Of a stretch of 64,000 nucleotides of DNA, positions 51,752 through 60,316 are shown one piece after another. Source of the DNA: VXYL01 sp963665195 (GTDB taxonomy: Bacteria > Pseudomonadota > Gammaproteobacteria > Pseudomonadales > Azotimanducaceae); NCBI GenBank assembly GCA_963665195.1, contig OY762070.1:2666001-2730000 (forward strand), read 5' to 3'. The position numbers and the translations under genes are program-made. The notes under the pieces are model-generated. The model saw only the letters and a program-made list of their open reading frames with translations. It made no database searches and was not told where the DNA came from. Each line of letters begins with the position of its first letter. Within the stretch, counting starts at the first letter, position 1.

Positions 51752-53146
51752 TCAGCGACCAGCCATCAAGTCTCTCGGCACCGGTCTTCGCACCATCAAG
51801 TCGTTGAGAGCGCCTCGCCCGCCCGATCGTCGCGCTCTTTCCGGCCAGAGATCCCAGTCGCCGAGCTGCTGGTTCATCCCGCGCCAAGAATCGCCGCAGT
51901 CCTTCATGGCGTCCAACAGCAGGGCGCCGAGCTCGGCTACCAGGGCGTCGTTCTCGCCAACCAGATTGCGCTCCTCGAACGGGTCATTCTTCAGGTCGAA
52001 CAGGATCCAGGGCGCACCTTCAGTGCGAGCATAGTTGTACTGCTCGGTTCGAATCCCACGCCATCCGGGCCATGCCACGTAGCCATGCTGCATCGACAGG
52101 AACACGGATTCCTGCGCCGCCTCGCCGCCAAGCAGTGTCGCCGAGCAATCGACGCCGTCCAGCGCGGCCGGCACGTCGATGCCGACAAGGCCGCACAGCG
52201 TCGGGAAGATGTCCGGCGTGCCGAACGGCATCCCAAGACGGCTCCCGGCCGCGATCTTGCCGGGCCAGCGGATCAGGAACGGAACGTGCGAGGACTCCCG
52301 ATACGGCCAGTGCTTCGAGTACAAGCCTTGGCTGCCCAGCATCTCGCCATGATCCGACGTGAAGATCATGATCGTGTTCTCGGCCTGGCCGCAACTCGCC
52401 AGCGCCCGCATCAGCCGTCCGAACTCGGCATCGAGCTGCGAGATCAGTCCGTAGTAGTGTGCGTAGTTGCCGTTCAAGGCCGCGATCTCATCGTCGTGGT
52501 GCAGCTTCCATGTCGTGGGGTGTTTGCGCAGGTCTCGGTCGAGATAGGGCCCGACGTAGCGGTCGGCGGCGACCAGGGGCGGATGCGGCGGATACCACGA
52601 CAGGAACAGGCACCAAGGGGCGGTGCCATCCTGCCTGCCGACGAACTCGATGGCCCGGTTCGTTTCCGCCTCCGTGCGATCAACGCCTTCGCCCACTTCC
52701 GTGTCGCGACTGCTGATGGCATGGTGCCGATTGGGATTGTTGTGCCTGCCCACCAGCGGCACGAACCACTCGTCGTTGAAGCCCAACCGCGCTGGATTGC
52801 CGGCGTCCATGCGAACGTCCGGGCCCAGATGCCACTTCCCGATGTAGCCGCACCGATAGCCCGCAGCCGCGAAGGCGCTGCCGATGTGCGCGTGGCGAGC
52901 CAAGTTCGGGTAGCAGTTGTTGGTCGTCACTCCGGTGTGATGGCCATGCAGCCCGGTCATCAGCATGGCTCGGTAGGGCGTGCAAACCGGCGTATTGGAG
53001 ACGGCCGCCTCCAAGCGCATTCCCTGGCCGGCGAAGGCATCGAAATTCGGGGTGGCCAGATCCTCGTCGCCGTAGGAACAGCCGAGTGCCGAAGTGCGCT
53101 GCTGATCCGAGAACACGAACAAGACGTTGGGTTTGTCAGATGCCAT
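51752..53146 (-). CDS. Sulfatase (type I, formylglycine-dependent family)
   Basis: 464 residues from the ATG at 53144-53146. Alkaline phosphatase-like fold: metal-binding D14 in VLFVFSDQQR, and the modification-site motif C55-T-P-Y-R59 (canonical C-x-P-S-R; here Tyr at the Ser position), followed by AMLMTGLHGHHTG; later FTSDHGEMLGSQGL, the second metal site (Asp-His), and WPYRESSHVPFLIRWPG. No signal peptide is evident, so it may be cytoplasmic, and the true substrate could be a sulfate or phosphonate/phosphate ester. It requires a formylglycine-generating enzyme not seen in the window. Confidence 0.9.
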   Translation of the reverse strand: MASDKPNVLFVFSDQQRTSALGCSYGDEDLATPNFDAFAGQGMRLEAAVSNTPVCTPYRAMLMTGLHGHHTGVTTNNCYPNLARHAHIGSAFAAAGYRCGYIGKWHLGPDVRMDAGNPARLGFNDEWFVPLVGRHNNPNRHHAISSRDTEVGEGVDRTEAETNRAIEFVGRQDGTAPWCLFLSWYPPHPPLVAADRYVGPYLDRDLRKHPTTWKLHHDDEIAALNGNYAHYYGLISQLDAEFGRLMRALASCGQAENTIMIFTSDHGEMLGSQGLYSKHWPYRESSHVPFLIRWPGKIAAGSRLGMPFGTPDIFPTLCGLVGIDVPAALDGVDCSATLLGGEAAQESVFLSMQHGYVAWPGWRGIRTEQYNYARTEGAPWILFDLKNDPFEERNLVGENDALVAELGALLLDAMKDCGDSWRGMNQQLGDWDLWPERARRSGGRGALNDLMVRRPVPRDLMAGR

Positions 53147-53377
53147 CCGTTGCCGACCTCGGTCCTGCCGCCGCAGCCACTCGACTGCCGCGTGGCGCAC
53201 CGCGTCCCCTTGCTCTGCCCCGACCGGGAACGGCGGCAGGAACGCTTCGCGCGGGCGTGCCATCGACATGGTACAGGCGTTCGGACGCGATAGAGACGCT
53301 GATGCTCGAACAGCCATGCCCAAACCGCTCTCATGCGCGATCGGCGAACACGCCGGCGTCGGGCGCCGCGCCGCAGC

Positions 53378-53857
53378 TCAGTACGCCGCCTGCTTGGATT
53401 CCCGGGCTTGGTCCCGCTTCCAGTCCCGTTCCTTGATGCTGGCGCGCTTGTCGTGGGACTTCTTGCCGCGCCCTAGCGCGATTTCGCATTTCACCCGGGA
53501 CCCTTTCCAATAGAGCGCGGTGGCGACGCACGCTTGGCCGCGAGTCTGCACCGCGACATAGATGCGGGAGATTTCGTTGGCATGCAGGAGCAGCTTGCGC
53601 GTACGGATGGGGTCGGCAACGACATGCGTCGAAGCGCTGGCCAGCGGAGAGATGCGGGCGCCGAGCAGCCACGCCTCGCCGTCGCGGACCAGGACGTAGC
53701 TGTCGGCGAGCTGCGCCTGGGAGGCGCGAATGCTCTTCAGTTCCCAGCCTTCGAGGACCAGGCCCGCCTCGAAGCGCGCACCGAGGTCGTAGTCGAACTT
53801 CGCGCGGCGGTTCAGGGCAATGGTCTGGTGCGTTTCGGAGCGCGTTTGCTTGGCCAT
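53378..53857 (-). CDS. smpB: SsrA-binding protein SmpB
   Basis: 159 residues from the ATG at 53855-53857. SmpB binds tmRNA and is required for trans-translation of stalled ribosomes. Typical lines: NRRAKFDYDLGARFEAGLVLEGWELKSIRASQAQLADSYVLVRDGEAWLLGARI, RTRKLLLHANEISRIYVAVQTRGQACVATALYWK, and the basic tail GRGKKSHDKRASIKERDWKRD. A TATAAT -10 lies only 6 bp upstream, suggesting a leaderless or very short-leader message. It is the first gene of the conserved smpB, ratA, ratB, bamE, recN neighbourhood. Confidence 0.98.
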   Translation of the reverse strand: MAKQTRSETHQTIALNRRAKFDYDLGARFEAGLVLEGWELKSIRASQAQLADSYVLVRDGEAWLLGARISPLASASTHVVADPIRTRKLLLHANEISRIYVAVQTRGQACVATALYWKGSRVKCEIALGRGKKSHDKRASIKERDWKRDQARESKQAAY

Positions 53858-53863
53858 GGAGTG

Positions 53864-53869
53864 ATTATA
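53864..53869 (-). promoter_or_regulatory. Perfect -10 TATAAT directly before smpB
   Basis: TATAAT on the minus strand, six bases from the smpB ATG; no recognisable -35 at 16-18 bp. If used, transcription would start at about the start codon. The same arrangement is seen for ccmF. Confidence 0.45.
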
Positions 53870-53904
53870 GAATGGCCGCACGCTGCGGGCTGCGGGTGAA
53901 CGGC

Positions 53905-55275
53905 ATGACGAACGATGTCTCCAAGCATGGCATGTGGTCCAGCAGGCTGCTGTTCGTGCTCGCTGCGGCGGGCTCGGCGGTCGGCCTCGGCAACATCTGG
54001 AAGTTCCCCTACATCACGGGCGAGAACGGCGGCGGCGCGTTCGTGGTCATGTATCTGGTCTGCATCGCCGCCATCGGCATCCCGATCATGATGGCCGAGG
54101 TGCTGCTGGGCCGCGCCGGGCGGCAAAGCCCGATCAACACCATGCGCACCCTCGCCCAGCAGAGCGGCGGGGCGCGCTGGTGGCCGGTGATCGGCTGGAT
54201 GGGCGTGGTCGCCGGGTTCCTGATCCTCTCCTACTACGCGGTGATCGCGGGCTGGGCGGTGTTCTACATCTGGCGCCTTGCCAGCGGCGCATTCGACGGC
54301 GCGGACGGCGGCATGGCCGGCGCCGCCTTCGACGAATTCCTGGCCGACCCCTGGGCCGTCCTGCTGTGGCAGACCGTGTTCATGGCGGTCACCGTAGTCA
54401 TCATCGCCCGCGGCGTCGCCAAGGGACTCGAAGCCGCGGTGCGCTGGCTGATGCCGCTGCTGTTCGTGATGCTGCTTGGCCTCGTGGTCTACGGGGCGCT
54501 GTACGGGGACTTCGGCAGCGGCGCGGGCTTCCTGTTCAGCTTCGATGCCAGCAAGCTGAGCGTCGGCGGACTTCTCACTGCCATGGGCCACGCCTTCTTC
54601 ACGCTGAGCCTGGGGATGGGCGCGATCATGGCCTACGGCGCCTACGTGCCCGCCAAGACGTCCATCGCCAGCACGGTGATCACCATCGGCGCCCTGGACA
54701 CCGTGGTGGCCCTGGCCGCCGGGCTGGCGATCTTCCCCATAGTCTTCGCAACGCCCGGGCTGGAACCGGGAGAGGGCGTGGGGCTGATGTTCGTCACGCT
54801 GCCCATCGCATTTGGCAATCTGCCGCTGGGCGCGGTGGTCGGCGCGGCGTTCTTCCTCCTGGTGAGCTTCGCCGCGGTGACCTCTGCCATTTCGCTCACC
54901 GAGCCGGCGCTGGCGTTTCTGGTGGAACGCTACAACGCCAGTCGCGCCAAGGCCGCGATCGCACTGGGCGCAGGCTGCTGGCTGCTGGGCATCGGCACCG
55001 TGCTGTCGTTCAACGTCTGGGCGGATGCCAAGCTCTTCGGGCTCACCTTCTTCGAGGCGGTGGACTACCTTTCCTACAAGGTGCTGCTGCCGCTAGGCGG
55101 CCTCTTGATCGCGCTCTTTACCGGCTGGGTGCTGGCCAAGACGGTTGCCGACGAGCAACTCGGCTTCACCGCGCCGGCGCAGCAGCGTCTGTGGCGCGTC
55201 GCCATCCGCATTCTGGCGCCGGCGGGCGTGCTGATCGTCTTCGCGTACACGATCTACCAGTCCGTGGCCGGCTAG
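53905..55275 (+). CDS. Sodium-dependent symporter, neurotransmitter:sodium symporter (NSS/SNF) family
   Basis: About 456 residues from ATG 53905 (an in-frame ATG at 53872 would add 11). LeuT-fold inner-membrane transporter of amino acids or amines driven by sodium. The TM1 signature is complete: SRLLFVLAAAGSAVGLGNIWKFPYITGENGGGAFV, with the unwound GLGNIWKFP that binds substrate and Na; the rest shows about 11-12 hydrophobic helices, including the TM6-region line LTAMGHAFFTLSLGMGAIMAYGAY. It lies between smpB and ratA, which are adjacent or divergent in many Gammaproteobacteria, so it is an insertion into a conserved block. Confidence 0.94.
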   Translation: MTNDVSKHGMWSSRLLFVLAAAGSAVGLGNIWKFPYITGENGGGAFVVMYLVCIAAIGIPIMMAEVLLGRAGRQSPINTMRTLAQQSGGARWWPVIGWMGVVAGFLILSYYAVIAGWAVFYIWRLASGAFDGADGGMAGAAFDEFLADPWAVLLWQTVFMAVTVVIIARGVAKGLEAAVRWLMPLLFVMLLGLVVYGALYGDFGSGAGFLFSFDASKLSVGGLLTAMGHAFFTLSLGMGAIMAYGAYVPAKTSIASTVITIGALDTVVALAAGLAIFPIVFATPGLEPGEGVGLMFVTLPIAFGNLPLGAVVGAAFFLLVSFAAVTSAISLTEPALAFLVERYNASRAKAAIALGAGCWLLGIGTVLSFNVWADAKLFGLTFFEAVDYLSYKVLLPLGGLLIALFTGWVLAKTVADEQLGFTAPAQQRLWRVAIRILAPAGVLIVFAYTIYQSVAG

Positions 55276-55281
55276 CGCGCG

Positions 55282-55728
55282 GTGGCGCGCGTTCGGCGCT
55301 CGGTGCTGCTCACGTTCCCGGCGCCGGACGTGTATCGGCTGGTGGCGGACGTGCGGCGCTATGCGGAGTTCCTGCCCTGGTGCGCGCGCTCGGACGTGCT
55401 GGAGAGCACGGAAGCCGAAGTGCTGGCGAAGCTCGATGTGGATGTTCGCGGCCACCGCGAGACGCTCGTGACGCGCAACCGCCTGCATGACAGCCGGTGC
55501 ATCGACCTGCAGCTCGTACGCGGCCCGTTTCGGCGCTTCGAGGGCGGTTGGCGCTTCACCGCGCTCGGCAACGACGGCTGCCGGGTGGAGCTGGAGCTGG
55601 CTTTCGAACTGTCGAACCGTCTGCTGGGTGCCTTCGCAGCGCCGTTCATCGAGCAGGCGGCGGACCGGGTCGTGGACGCCTTCGCGGCCAGGGCGCACGC
55701 CGTGCTGGGGTCATGCGCGTCGAAGTGA
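55282..55728 (+). CDS. ratA: RatA/COQ10-like START-domain protein (ubiquinone-binding/ribosome association toxin family)
   Basis: 148 residues from GTG 55282. It belongs to the SRPBCC/START superfamily: RRSVLLTFPAPDVYRLVADVRRYAEFLPWCARSDVLE is the classical RatA/COQ10 start, followed by ETLVTRNRLHDSRCIDLQLVRGPFRRFEGGWRF and the amphipathic C-terminal helix FIEQAADRVVDAFAARAH. In E. coli RatA (YfjG) affects 70S association; homologues bind ubiquinone. It is 6 bp after the symporter gene and overlaps ratB by 16 nt. Confidence 0.92.
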   Translation: MARVRRSVLLTFPAPDVYRLVADVRRYAEFLPWCARSDVLESTEAEVLAKLDVDVRGHRETLVTRNRLHDSRCIDLQLVRGPFRRFEGGWRFTALGNDGCRVELELAFELSNRLLGAFAAPFIEQAADRVVDAFAARAHAVLGSCASK

Positions 55729-55979
55729 CCCTCGCCACTGCCGAGGGCGCGCGCCGCGAGCATCTCGAACTCGGCGCCGGGGCCACCGTGGCGGATGCCC
55801 TGGCCGCATGCTCCTTCGGCGGTGCAGGCCACGCGGCAGTGGCGATCTACGGCGAGTTGGCGACTCTCGACAGGCTGCTGGAAGACGGCGAACGCCTGGA
55901 CCTCCTGCGCGAATTGCTGGTTGATCCCAAGGAAGCGCGACGGCGCCGTGCCGGTCCGGAAGACAAGCGGCAGGCCTGA
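55713..55979 (+). CDS. RatB/RnfH-family ubiquitin-fold protein
   Basis: 88 residues, ATG at 55713-55715, overlapping the ratA end. RnfH-family proteins are small beta-grasp proteins encoded next to ratA. Visible family pattern: MRVEVTLATAEGARREHLELGAGATVADAL, then AVAIYGELATLDRLLEDGERLDLLRELLVDPKEARRRRA, the DGDRVEIYRPLxxDPKExRRxRA-type ending diagnostic of the family. A longer reading from 55497 is a shadow of ratA. Function is unknown. Confidence 0.92.
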   Translation: MRVEVTLATAEGARREHLELGAGATVADALAACSFGGAGHAAVAIYGELATLDRLLEDGERLDLLRELLVDPKEARRRRAGPEDKRQA

Positions 55980-56048
55980 AGCCCTGCCATGGCGCAATAC
56001 GATCCGGCATGAGGTGCGCGGTCGCGATGCGCACCGGCTGCATGGCCT

Positions 56049-58160
56049 CTACAGCTGCCGGGAGACGTACACGCCGAATTCGCTGGCATCGTTGCTGAGG
56101 ATGCGCAGCAGGTAGTCGCCGGTGTTGAGGCGCGCCTGGTCGTAGCGCGCGTCCGTGGCGTTGCGCGCGTAGGCGGCGACACGCCAAGCATCGTTCGCGG
56201 CCGTGTAGCCGACATGGAAGTTGACGATGCTGCGGCTGGCGATACGCGTCAGCCGCGCTGGGTCCGAACTCGGCTCGCCCCACATGGCGCCGCGATGGGA
56301 GTAGTCGAGCCGCGCGGCCGCTTCGCCGCCGTTCGCCAGGGCGCGGCGATATTCAGGGCTGATCGAGAACGTAAGTTCCGGCGTCAGCGGCGCGACCGGG
56401 CGCACGCCTCCCTGCCGCTCCACTTCGATGGCCAGCCAGCCGAGCGTCAGATGCGCCCGCAACGCAGTGGAAAGATAGAACGTGCTCTCCCATTCGATGC
56501 CGGTGGTGTCCTGATCGACGATCAGGTTGACGGTGTTGAAGCCGTCGCCCGCAGTCGTGCTCACTTGGTATGGCAAATCCCGGTAGCGGGTGCGGAAGAT
56601 CGCCGCGGCCAGTTCCAGCCCGGCGCGCGGCTGGCCCTTGATGCCGACCTCGTGGTTCAGTGCGGTGACGTTGCCGCTGGCGGCGAAGCAGTCGGGGTCG
56701 GCGAACAGGCAGTAGGGGCGAGCCGGAAACTGCCCGGACTGGTAGCCGCTCTGCAGTGCGCCATAGACGGTGAGCCGTTCCGCGATGGCGTAGCCAAGGG
56801 ACGCATCCCAGCTCGTCTCCCGCCAGCGGCGCGAGGCGGCAACGGGACCGATGCCGACATCCGTCACGGCGTCCTTGCGGTCTTTGGTGCCGCGCAGGCC
56901 CGCCGCCAGCCGCCAGCGTGGCGACAGGTCGCGTTCGATGCTCGCGAACGCAGCGCTGCTGGCGACGCCTTGGGAGAGCTCGAACGCGCCTGGGAAGCCG
57001 AGGAAGACCGTGCGTTTCTGGACGTTGCCGCCGTCTTCGCTGTAGCGGTAGACGCCGGCCACGAAGCGCGTTCGCTCGTAATCGCCGTGCAGGCGCGCTT
57101 CTATGGACGTCTGCTCCGCATCGCCGACTTCCGGAAACGACAGAAAATCGTCGAGGAAGCCGTCGTCGTCCAGTCCGGCGCGATATTCGGAGCGCCGTCG
57201 GCTGCCAAGCACCTTCCCCGTCAGTCGCTCTGCGAATGCCCACTCCGCGCTGAGCGCGATGCCCTGCGCCTCGTTCCCGACTCGCGCCTGCGCCGCCTGG
57301 CCGGTGTTGTTGTCGTACGGGTCGGCGGCGACATCCGCATTGCGGTAGCCGGCAGCGTAGACCGCGCCATGCGGCACCTCGTCGATCAGCGTCGTGTACG
57401 GATTGAGGCCGCCCGCGCCGTCGTTGGCGTCCACGACGAGGCCGATGGAGAGTGCATCCGTCGGCTGCCATGCGAAGGCGACCCGGGCAGCGAGCTCCCG
57501 CGTCTGTCCCACGTCCACATCCGCATCCGGGAGATTCCGGAACTCGCCGCTGCCGCCGCGCCGGCGCGCGCTGGCGGATACCGTTGCCGCCAGCGTGTCC
57601 GTGAGCTGCCGGTCGCCGAAGAACGACGCATCCGCCCGCCCGCGACTGCCGACCCGCACGCCCAGGCGCGCGCCGGGGTAGGTCCCTGGCCGCGCCGTGA
57701 CGATGTTGATTGCGCCGCCGATGGAGTTGCGCCCGTACAGCGTGCCCTGCGGCCCGCGCAGCACCTCGACGCGCTCGATATTGGCCAGATCCCAGTGCTG
57801 GCCGACTTGGCGGCCGAGATAGACGCCATCGACATATACGCCGACGCCCGGGTCCTGGGTGATCAGATGGTCCTGCGTGCCGATGCCGCGGATGAACGGA
57901 TTGGCGGACGAGCCGTGCCCAGCGCCGAAGTTCGTCACCGTTAGATTCGGCACGAACTTGCCGACATCCACGAGGTCCGCGATGCCGCGTTCGGGCAGCG
58001 CCTCGCCGCCGAGCACGCTGAGCGAAGCGGGTACTTCGTACAGGCCCTGCTCGCGCTTGGCGGCGGTGACGACCACCTCTTCGATTACCGGGCCAGGCCG
58101 CTCGGCCGCGGCAGCGGGCGCAAGTGCGCAAGCAAGCGCGACGCGGAGGGTGCGTTTCAC
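56049..58160 (-). CDS. TonB-dependent outer-membrane receptor
   Basis: 703 residues with signal peptide MKRTLRVALACALAPAAAA. Residues about 27-150 are the plug: EEVVVTAAKREQGLYEVPASLSVLGGEALPERGIADLVDVGKFVPNLTV, RGIGTQDHLITQDPGVGVYVDGVYLGR and VEVLRGPQGTLYGRNSIGGAINIVTARP. The rest is a 22-strand-type barrel ending in ...EFGVYVSRQL, a terminal aromatic-containing strand. This is the large FecA/IroN-like catecholate or generic TBDR group; the substrate could be a siderophore, vitamin or glycan. It sits between ratB and bamE, interrupting a conserved block. Some gene context such as ExbBD/TonB is not in the window. Confidence 0.93.
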   Translation of the reverse strand: MKRTLRVALACALAPAAAAERPGPVIEEVVVTAAKREQGLYEVPASLSVLGGEALPERGIADLVDVGKFVPNLTVTNFGAGHGSSANPFIRGIGTQDHLITQDPGVGVYVDGVYLGRQVGQHWDLANIERVEVLRGPQGTLYGRNSIGGAINIVTARPGTYPGARLGVRVGSRGRADASFFGDRQLTDTLAATVSASARRRGGSGEFRNLPDADVDVGQTRELAARVAFAWQPTDALSIGLVVDANDGAGGLNPYTTLIDEVPHGAVYAAGYRNADVAADPYDNNTGQAAQARVGNEAQGIALSAEWAFAERLTGKVLGSRRRSEYRAGLDDDGFLDDFLSFPEVGDAEQTSIEARLHGDYERTRFVAGVYRYSEDGGNVQKRTVFLGFPGAFELSQGVASSAAFASIERDLSPRWRLAAGLRGTKDRKDAVTDVGIGPVAASRRWRETSWDASLGYAIAERLTVYGALQSGYQSGQFPARPYCLFADPDCFAASGNVTALNHEVGIKGQPRAGLELAAAIFRTRYRDLPYQVSTTAGDGFNTVNLIVDQDTTGIEWESTFYLSTALRAHLTLGWLAIEVERQGGVRPVAPLTPELTFSISPEYRRALANGGEAAARLDYSHRGAMWGEPSSDPARLTRIASRSIVNFHVGYTAANDAWRVAAYARNATDARYDQARLNTGDYLLRILSNDASEFGVYVSRQL

Positions 58161-58169
58161 GATGTACGA

Positions 58170-58601
58170 CTAAGGCGTCTCGTCGGACTCGCCTTCGCCA
58201 GCCTCCTGCTGCTCTTCATTCTGGCCCCCATCCTCGCCCTCTTCCTTCGCTTCCGAAGGCTTGAAGTCCCCCGTGAAGTGGGACAGCACGCCATCGGTGA
58301 AGAACAGCGACATCTTCACCTGCTCGTCGACGAAGCCGGGCACGCGCAGGGTATAGACGTAGTCCCAGCGATCATCGTCGAACGGGTTGCGCACCACCGG
58401 CTCGCCCATGACGTAGGCCACCTGCTCGCGGCTCATGCCGGGCTTCAGGCTGTCCACCATCTCCTGGGTGATGACGTTGCCCTGCTGCACGGAAAGGCGG
58501 TAGACGCGCAGGTTGGCGCAGGATGCCGCGAGCACTAGGCAAAGGCCGAGTACCGCTGCGCCAAGCAGTCGCCTCCGCGACGATTTGGAGGTGGCTGGCA
58601 T
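58170..58601 (-). CDS. bamE: Outer membrane protein assembly factor BamE (SmpA/OmlA)
   Basis: 143 residues from the ATG at 58599-58601; an in-frame start at 58628 would add 9. Lipoprotein of the BAM complex that inserts outer-membrane proteins. N-terminal basic stretch then LLGAAVLGLCLVLAASC, with the Cys as likely lipidation site, then the family core VRVY..QGNVITQEMVDSLKPGMSREQVAYVMGEPVVRNPFDDDRWDYVYTLR and VKMSLFFTDGVLSHFTGDF. The tail (about 25 residues) is an unusual acidic, Glu/Gln/Gly-rich extension (EEGEDGGQNEEQQEAGEGE). Followed by recN on the same strand upstream, as in many Gammaproteobacteria. Confidence 0.95.
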   Translation of the reverse strand: MPATSKSSRRRLLGAAVLGLCLVLAASCANLRVYRLSVQQGNVITQEMVDSLKPGMSREQVAYVMGEPVVRNPFDDDRWDYVYTLRVPGFVDEQVKMSLFFTDGVLSHFTGDFKPSEAKEEGEDGGQNEEQQEAGEGESDETP

Positions 58602-58639
58602 GTTTGCGTGGGCGCTCCTTCCCGGCACGGCGGCGGATT

Positions 58640-60295
58640 CTAGCGCGACGCGGCCGCGCCATCGGCCAGCAGCGCGCGGGCGTAGTCGCGGGATTCGTCG
58701 GTGACGGTTCGACCGCCGAGCATCCGGGCGAGTTCCTCGACCCTTTCCGCGCCAGACAGACGCCGAATGACCGTGTCTTGCTCGCTGGTCTTGGACACCT
58801 GCAAATGGGTGTCGCCGAGCGCGGCGATCTGCGGCGCGTGGGTGATGGCGATGACCTGAGTGTTGGCGGACAGACGCCGAAGCACGCGGCCGAGCACGTC
58901 GGCGCCGGTGCCGCCGACGCCGACGTCCGCCTCGTCGAGGATCAGGCAGGGCAGGTTCGAGTGCTGCGCGGCCACCACATCGATGGCGAGCGCGATGCGC
59001 GACAGTTCGCCGCCGGACGTGATGGCGCCGAGATTGCCCGCCGGATAGCGGGGGTTGGTAGTCGCTTGGAACTCGACGGCCTCAAGGCCGGCCGCGGACT
59101 CGGCGTCCTCGAAAGCCACGTCGAGCCGCGCTTCCTTGAGGCCCAACTCGGCTAGCGTGGCATTCACGGCATCGGCGAACGGGCCGGCGGTCCGGCGCCG
59201 CGCCGCGGACAGCGCTGCCCCCGCTTTCTGGAACCGGGTCGCCGCAGCCTCGGCCCGCCGCCGAAGTTCGTCCTGGCGGCTCTCGTTGACCGATAGGCTG
59301 GCGAGCTCCGCCGTGAGCTCTTCGAGCCGCGCACCGAGCGTGGAAATGTGGACCCGGTGCCGGCGCGCCACCTCGTGCGCCGCGGCCAGCGCCGCGTCCG
59401 CTTCGGCTAGGGCGGTCTCGTCGCTCGGGAAGCTCTCCAGATAGCGCCGCAATTCCCCGGATGCCTCGGCCAGATGCGTCTCCGCCGACGCCGCGAGTTC
59501 CGCCGCGGCCTTCAGGTTCGGCTGCTCGTCGTCAATGCCGTCGAGCAGATTGGCGAGTCGCCCGGTGCGCGATGCCAGTTCGTCTTCGGCTTCGGTCAAC
59601 GCCGCGCCGATCTCGGCTTGCAGCTCTTGCGCGCGGCTCAGGCGCTTGTGGGTGCGCGTCAGCTCATCGATGGCATACACACTGTCGCCGAGGCCCTCCA
59701 ACTCCTCGATCTGGTAGCGCAGCAGGCTCTGCCGCTCGCGGGCCTGTTCCACTTCCTCGGTGAGCGTCGCGAGGTCCCGCCGCAGGGTTGCCCGCTCCTC
59801 GAACGCCGCGGAGGTTTCGTTCACGAGCGCCGGTTCCACTCCGAAGTCGTCCAGCAGACGCCGCTGCACATCGCGCATCAGCAGTTGGCGATGCTCGTAC
59901 TGGCCGTGGATGTCGATGAGCGGCGCGGTGAGCGACTGCAGCGTGCCGATGGTGGTCGGCACGCCGTTGACGAAGGCCCTGCTGCGCCGCTCGCTGGCGG
60001 TGCGCCGCACGAGGCACGCGGCCGCGTCGTCCTCCTGCGCCATGGCGAGCGCGGCAAGGTGCTGCAGCGTCCCAGACCGCTCCGCCACGTCGAACTCCGC
60101 GCTGACATCGCAGGCGTCTGCGCCGGGCCGCAGCTGGGCGCGCCGCATCCGGGCCCCCAGCACGAGAGACAGCGCATCCAAGAGGATCGACTTGCCCGCC
60201 CCGGACTCCCCGGTGACCACCGTCAGCCCGGCCCCGAACTCGATGTCGAGCTCGGCGACCAGGGCGAAGTTGCGTATGTTGAGCGCCTTGAGCAT
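58640..60295 (-). CDS. recN: DNA repair protein RecN
   Basis: 551 residues. SMC-like ATPase that helps repair double-strand breaks. N-terminal LKALNIRNFALVAELDIEFGAGLTVVTGESGAGKS with Walker A GESGAGKS at residues 29-36, an extensive coiled coil (about 150-350), and the C-terminal ATPase half with GGELSRIALAIDV (signature) and LPCLILDEADVGVGG (Walker B), then VIAITHAPQIAALGDTHLQV. Length is typical. The recN-bamE neighbourhood is conserved in Gammaproteobacteria, although grpE/dnaK are here separated from it by a GST gene and hrcA. Confidence 0.98.
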   Translation of the reverse strand: MLKALNIRNFALVAELDIEFGAGLTVVTGESGAGKSILLDALSLVLGARMRRAQLRPGADACDVSAEFDVAERSGTLQHLAALAMAQEDDAAACLVRRTASERRSRAFVNGVPTTIGTLQSLTAPLIDIHGQYEHRQLLMRDVQRRLLDDFGVEPALVNETSAAFEERATLRRDLATLTEEVEQARERQSLLRYQIEELEGLGDSVYAIDELTRTHKRLSRAQELQAEIGAALTEAEDELASRTGRLANLLDGIDDEQPNLKAAAELAASAETHLAEASGELRRYLESFPSDETALAEADAALAAAHEVARRHRVHISTLGARLEELTAELASLSVNESRQDELRRRAEAAATRFQKAGAALSAARRRTAGPFADAVNATLAELGLKEARLDVAFEDAESAAGLEAVEFQATTNPRYPAGNLGAITSGGELSRIALAIDVVAAQHSNLPCLILDEADVGVGGTGADVLGRVLRRLSANTQVIAITHAPQIAALGDTHLQVSKTSEQDTVIRRLSGAERVEELARMLGGRTVTDESRDYARALLADGAAASR

Positions 60296-60316
60296 GGCGG
60301 ACCGCGGGCGCCGAGA

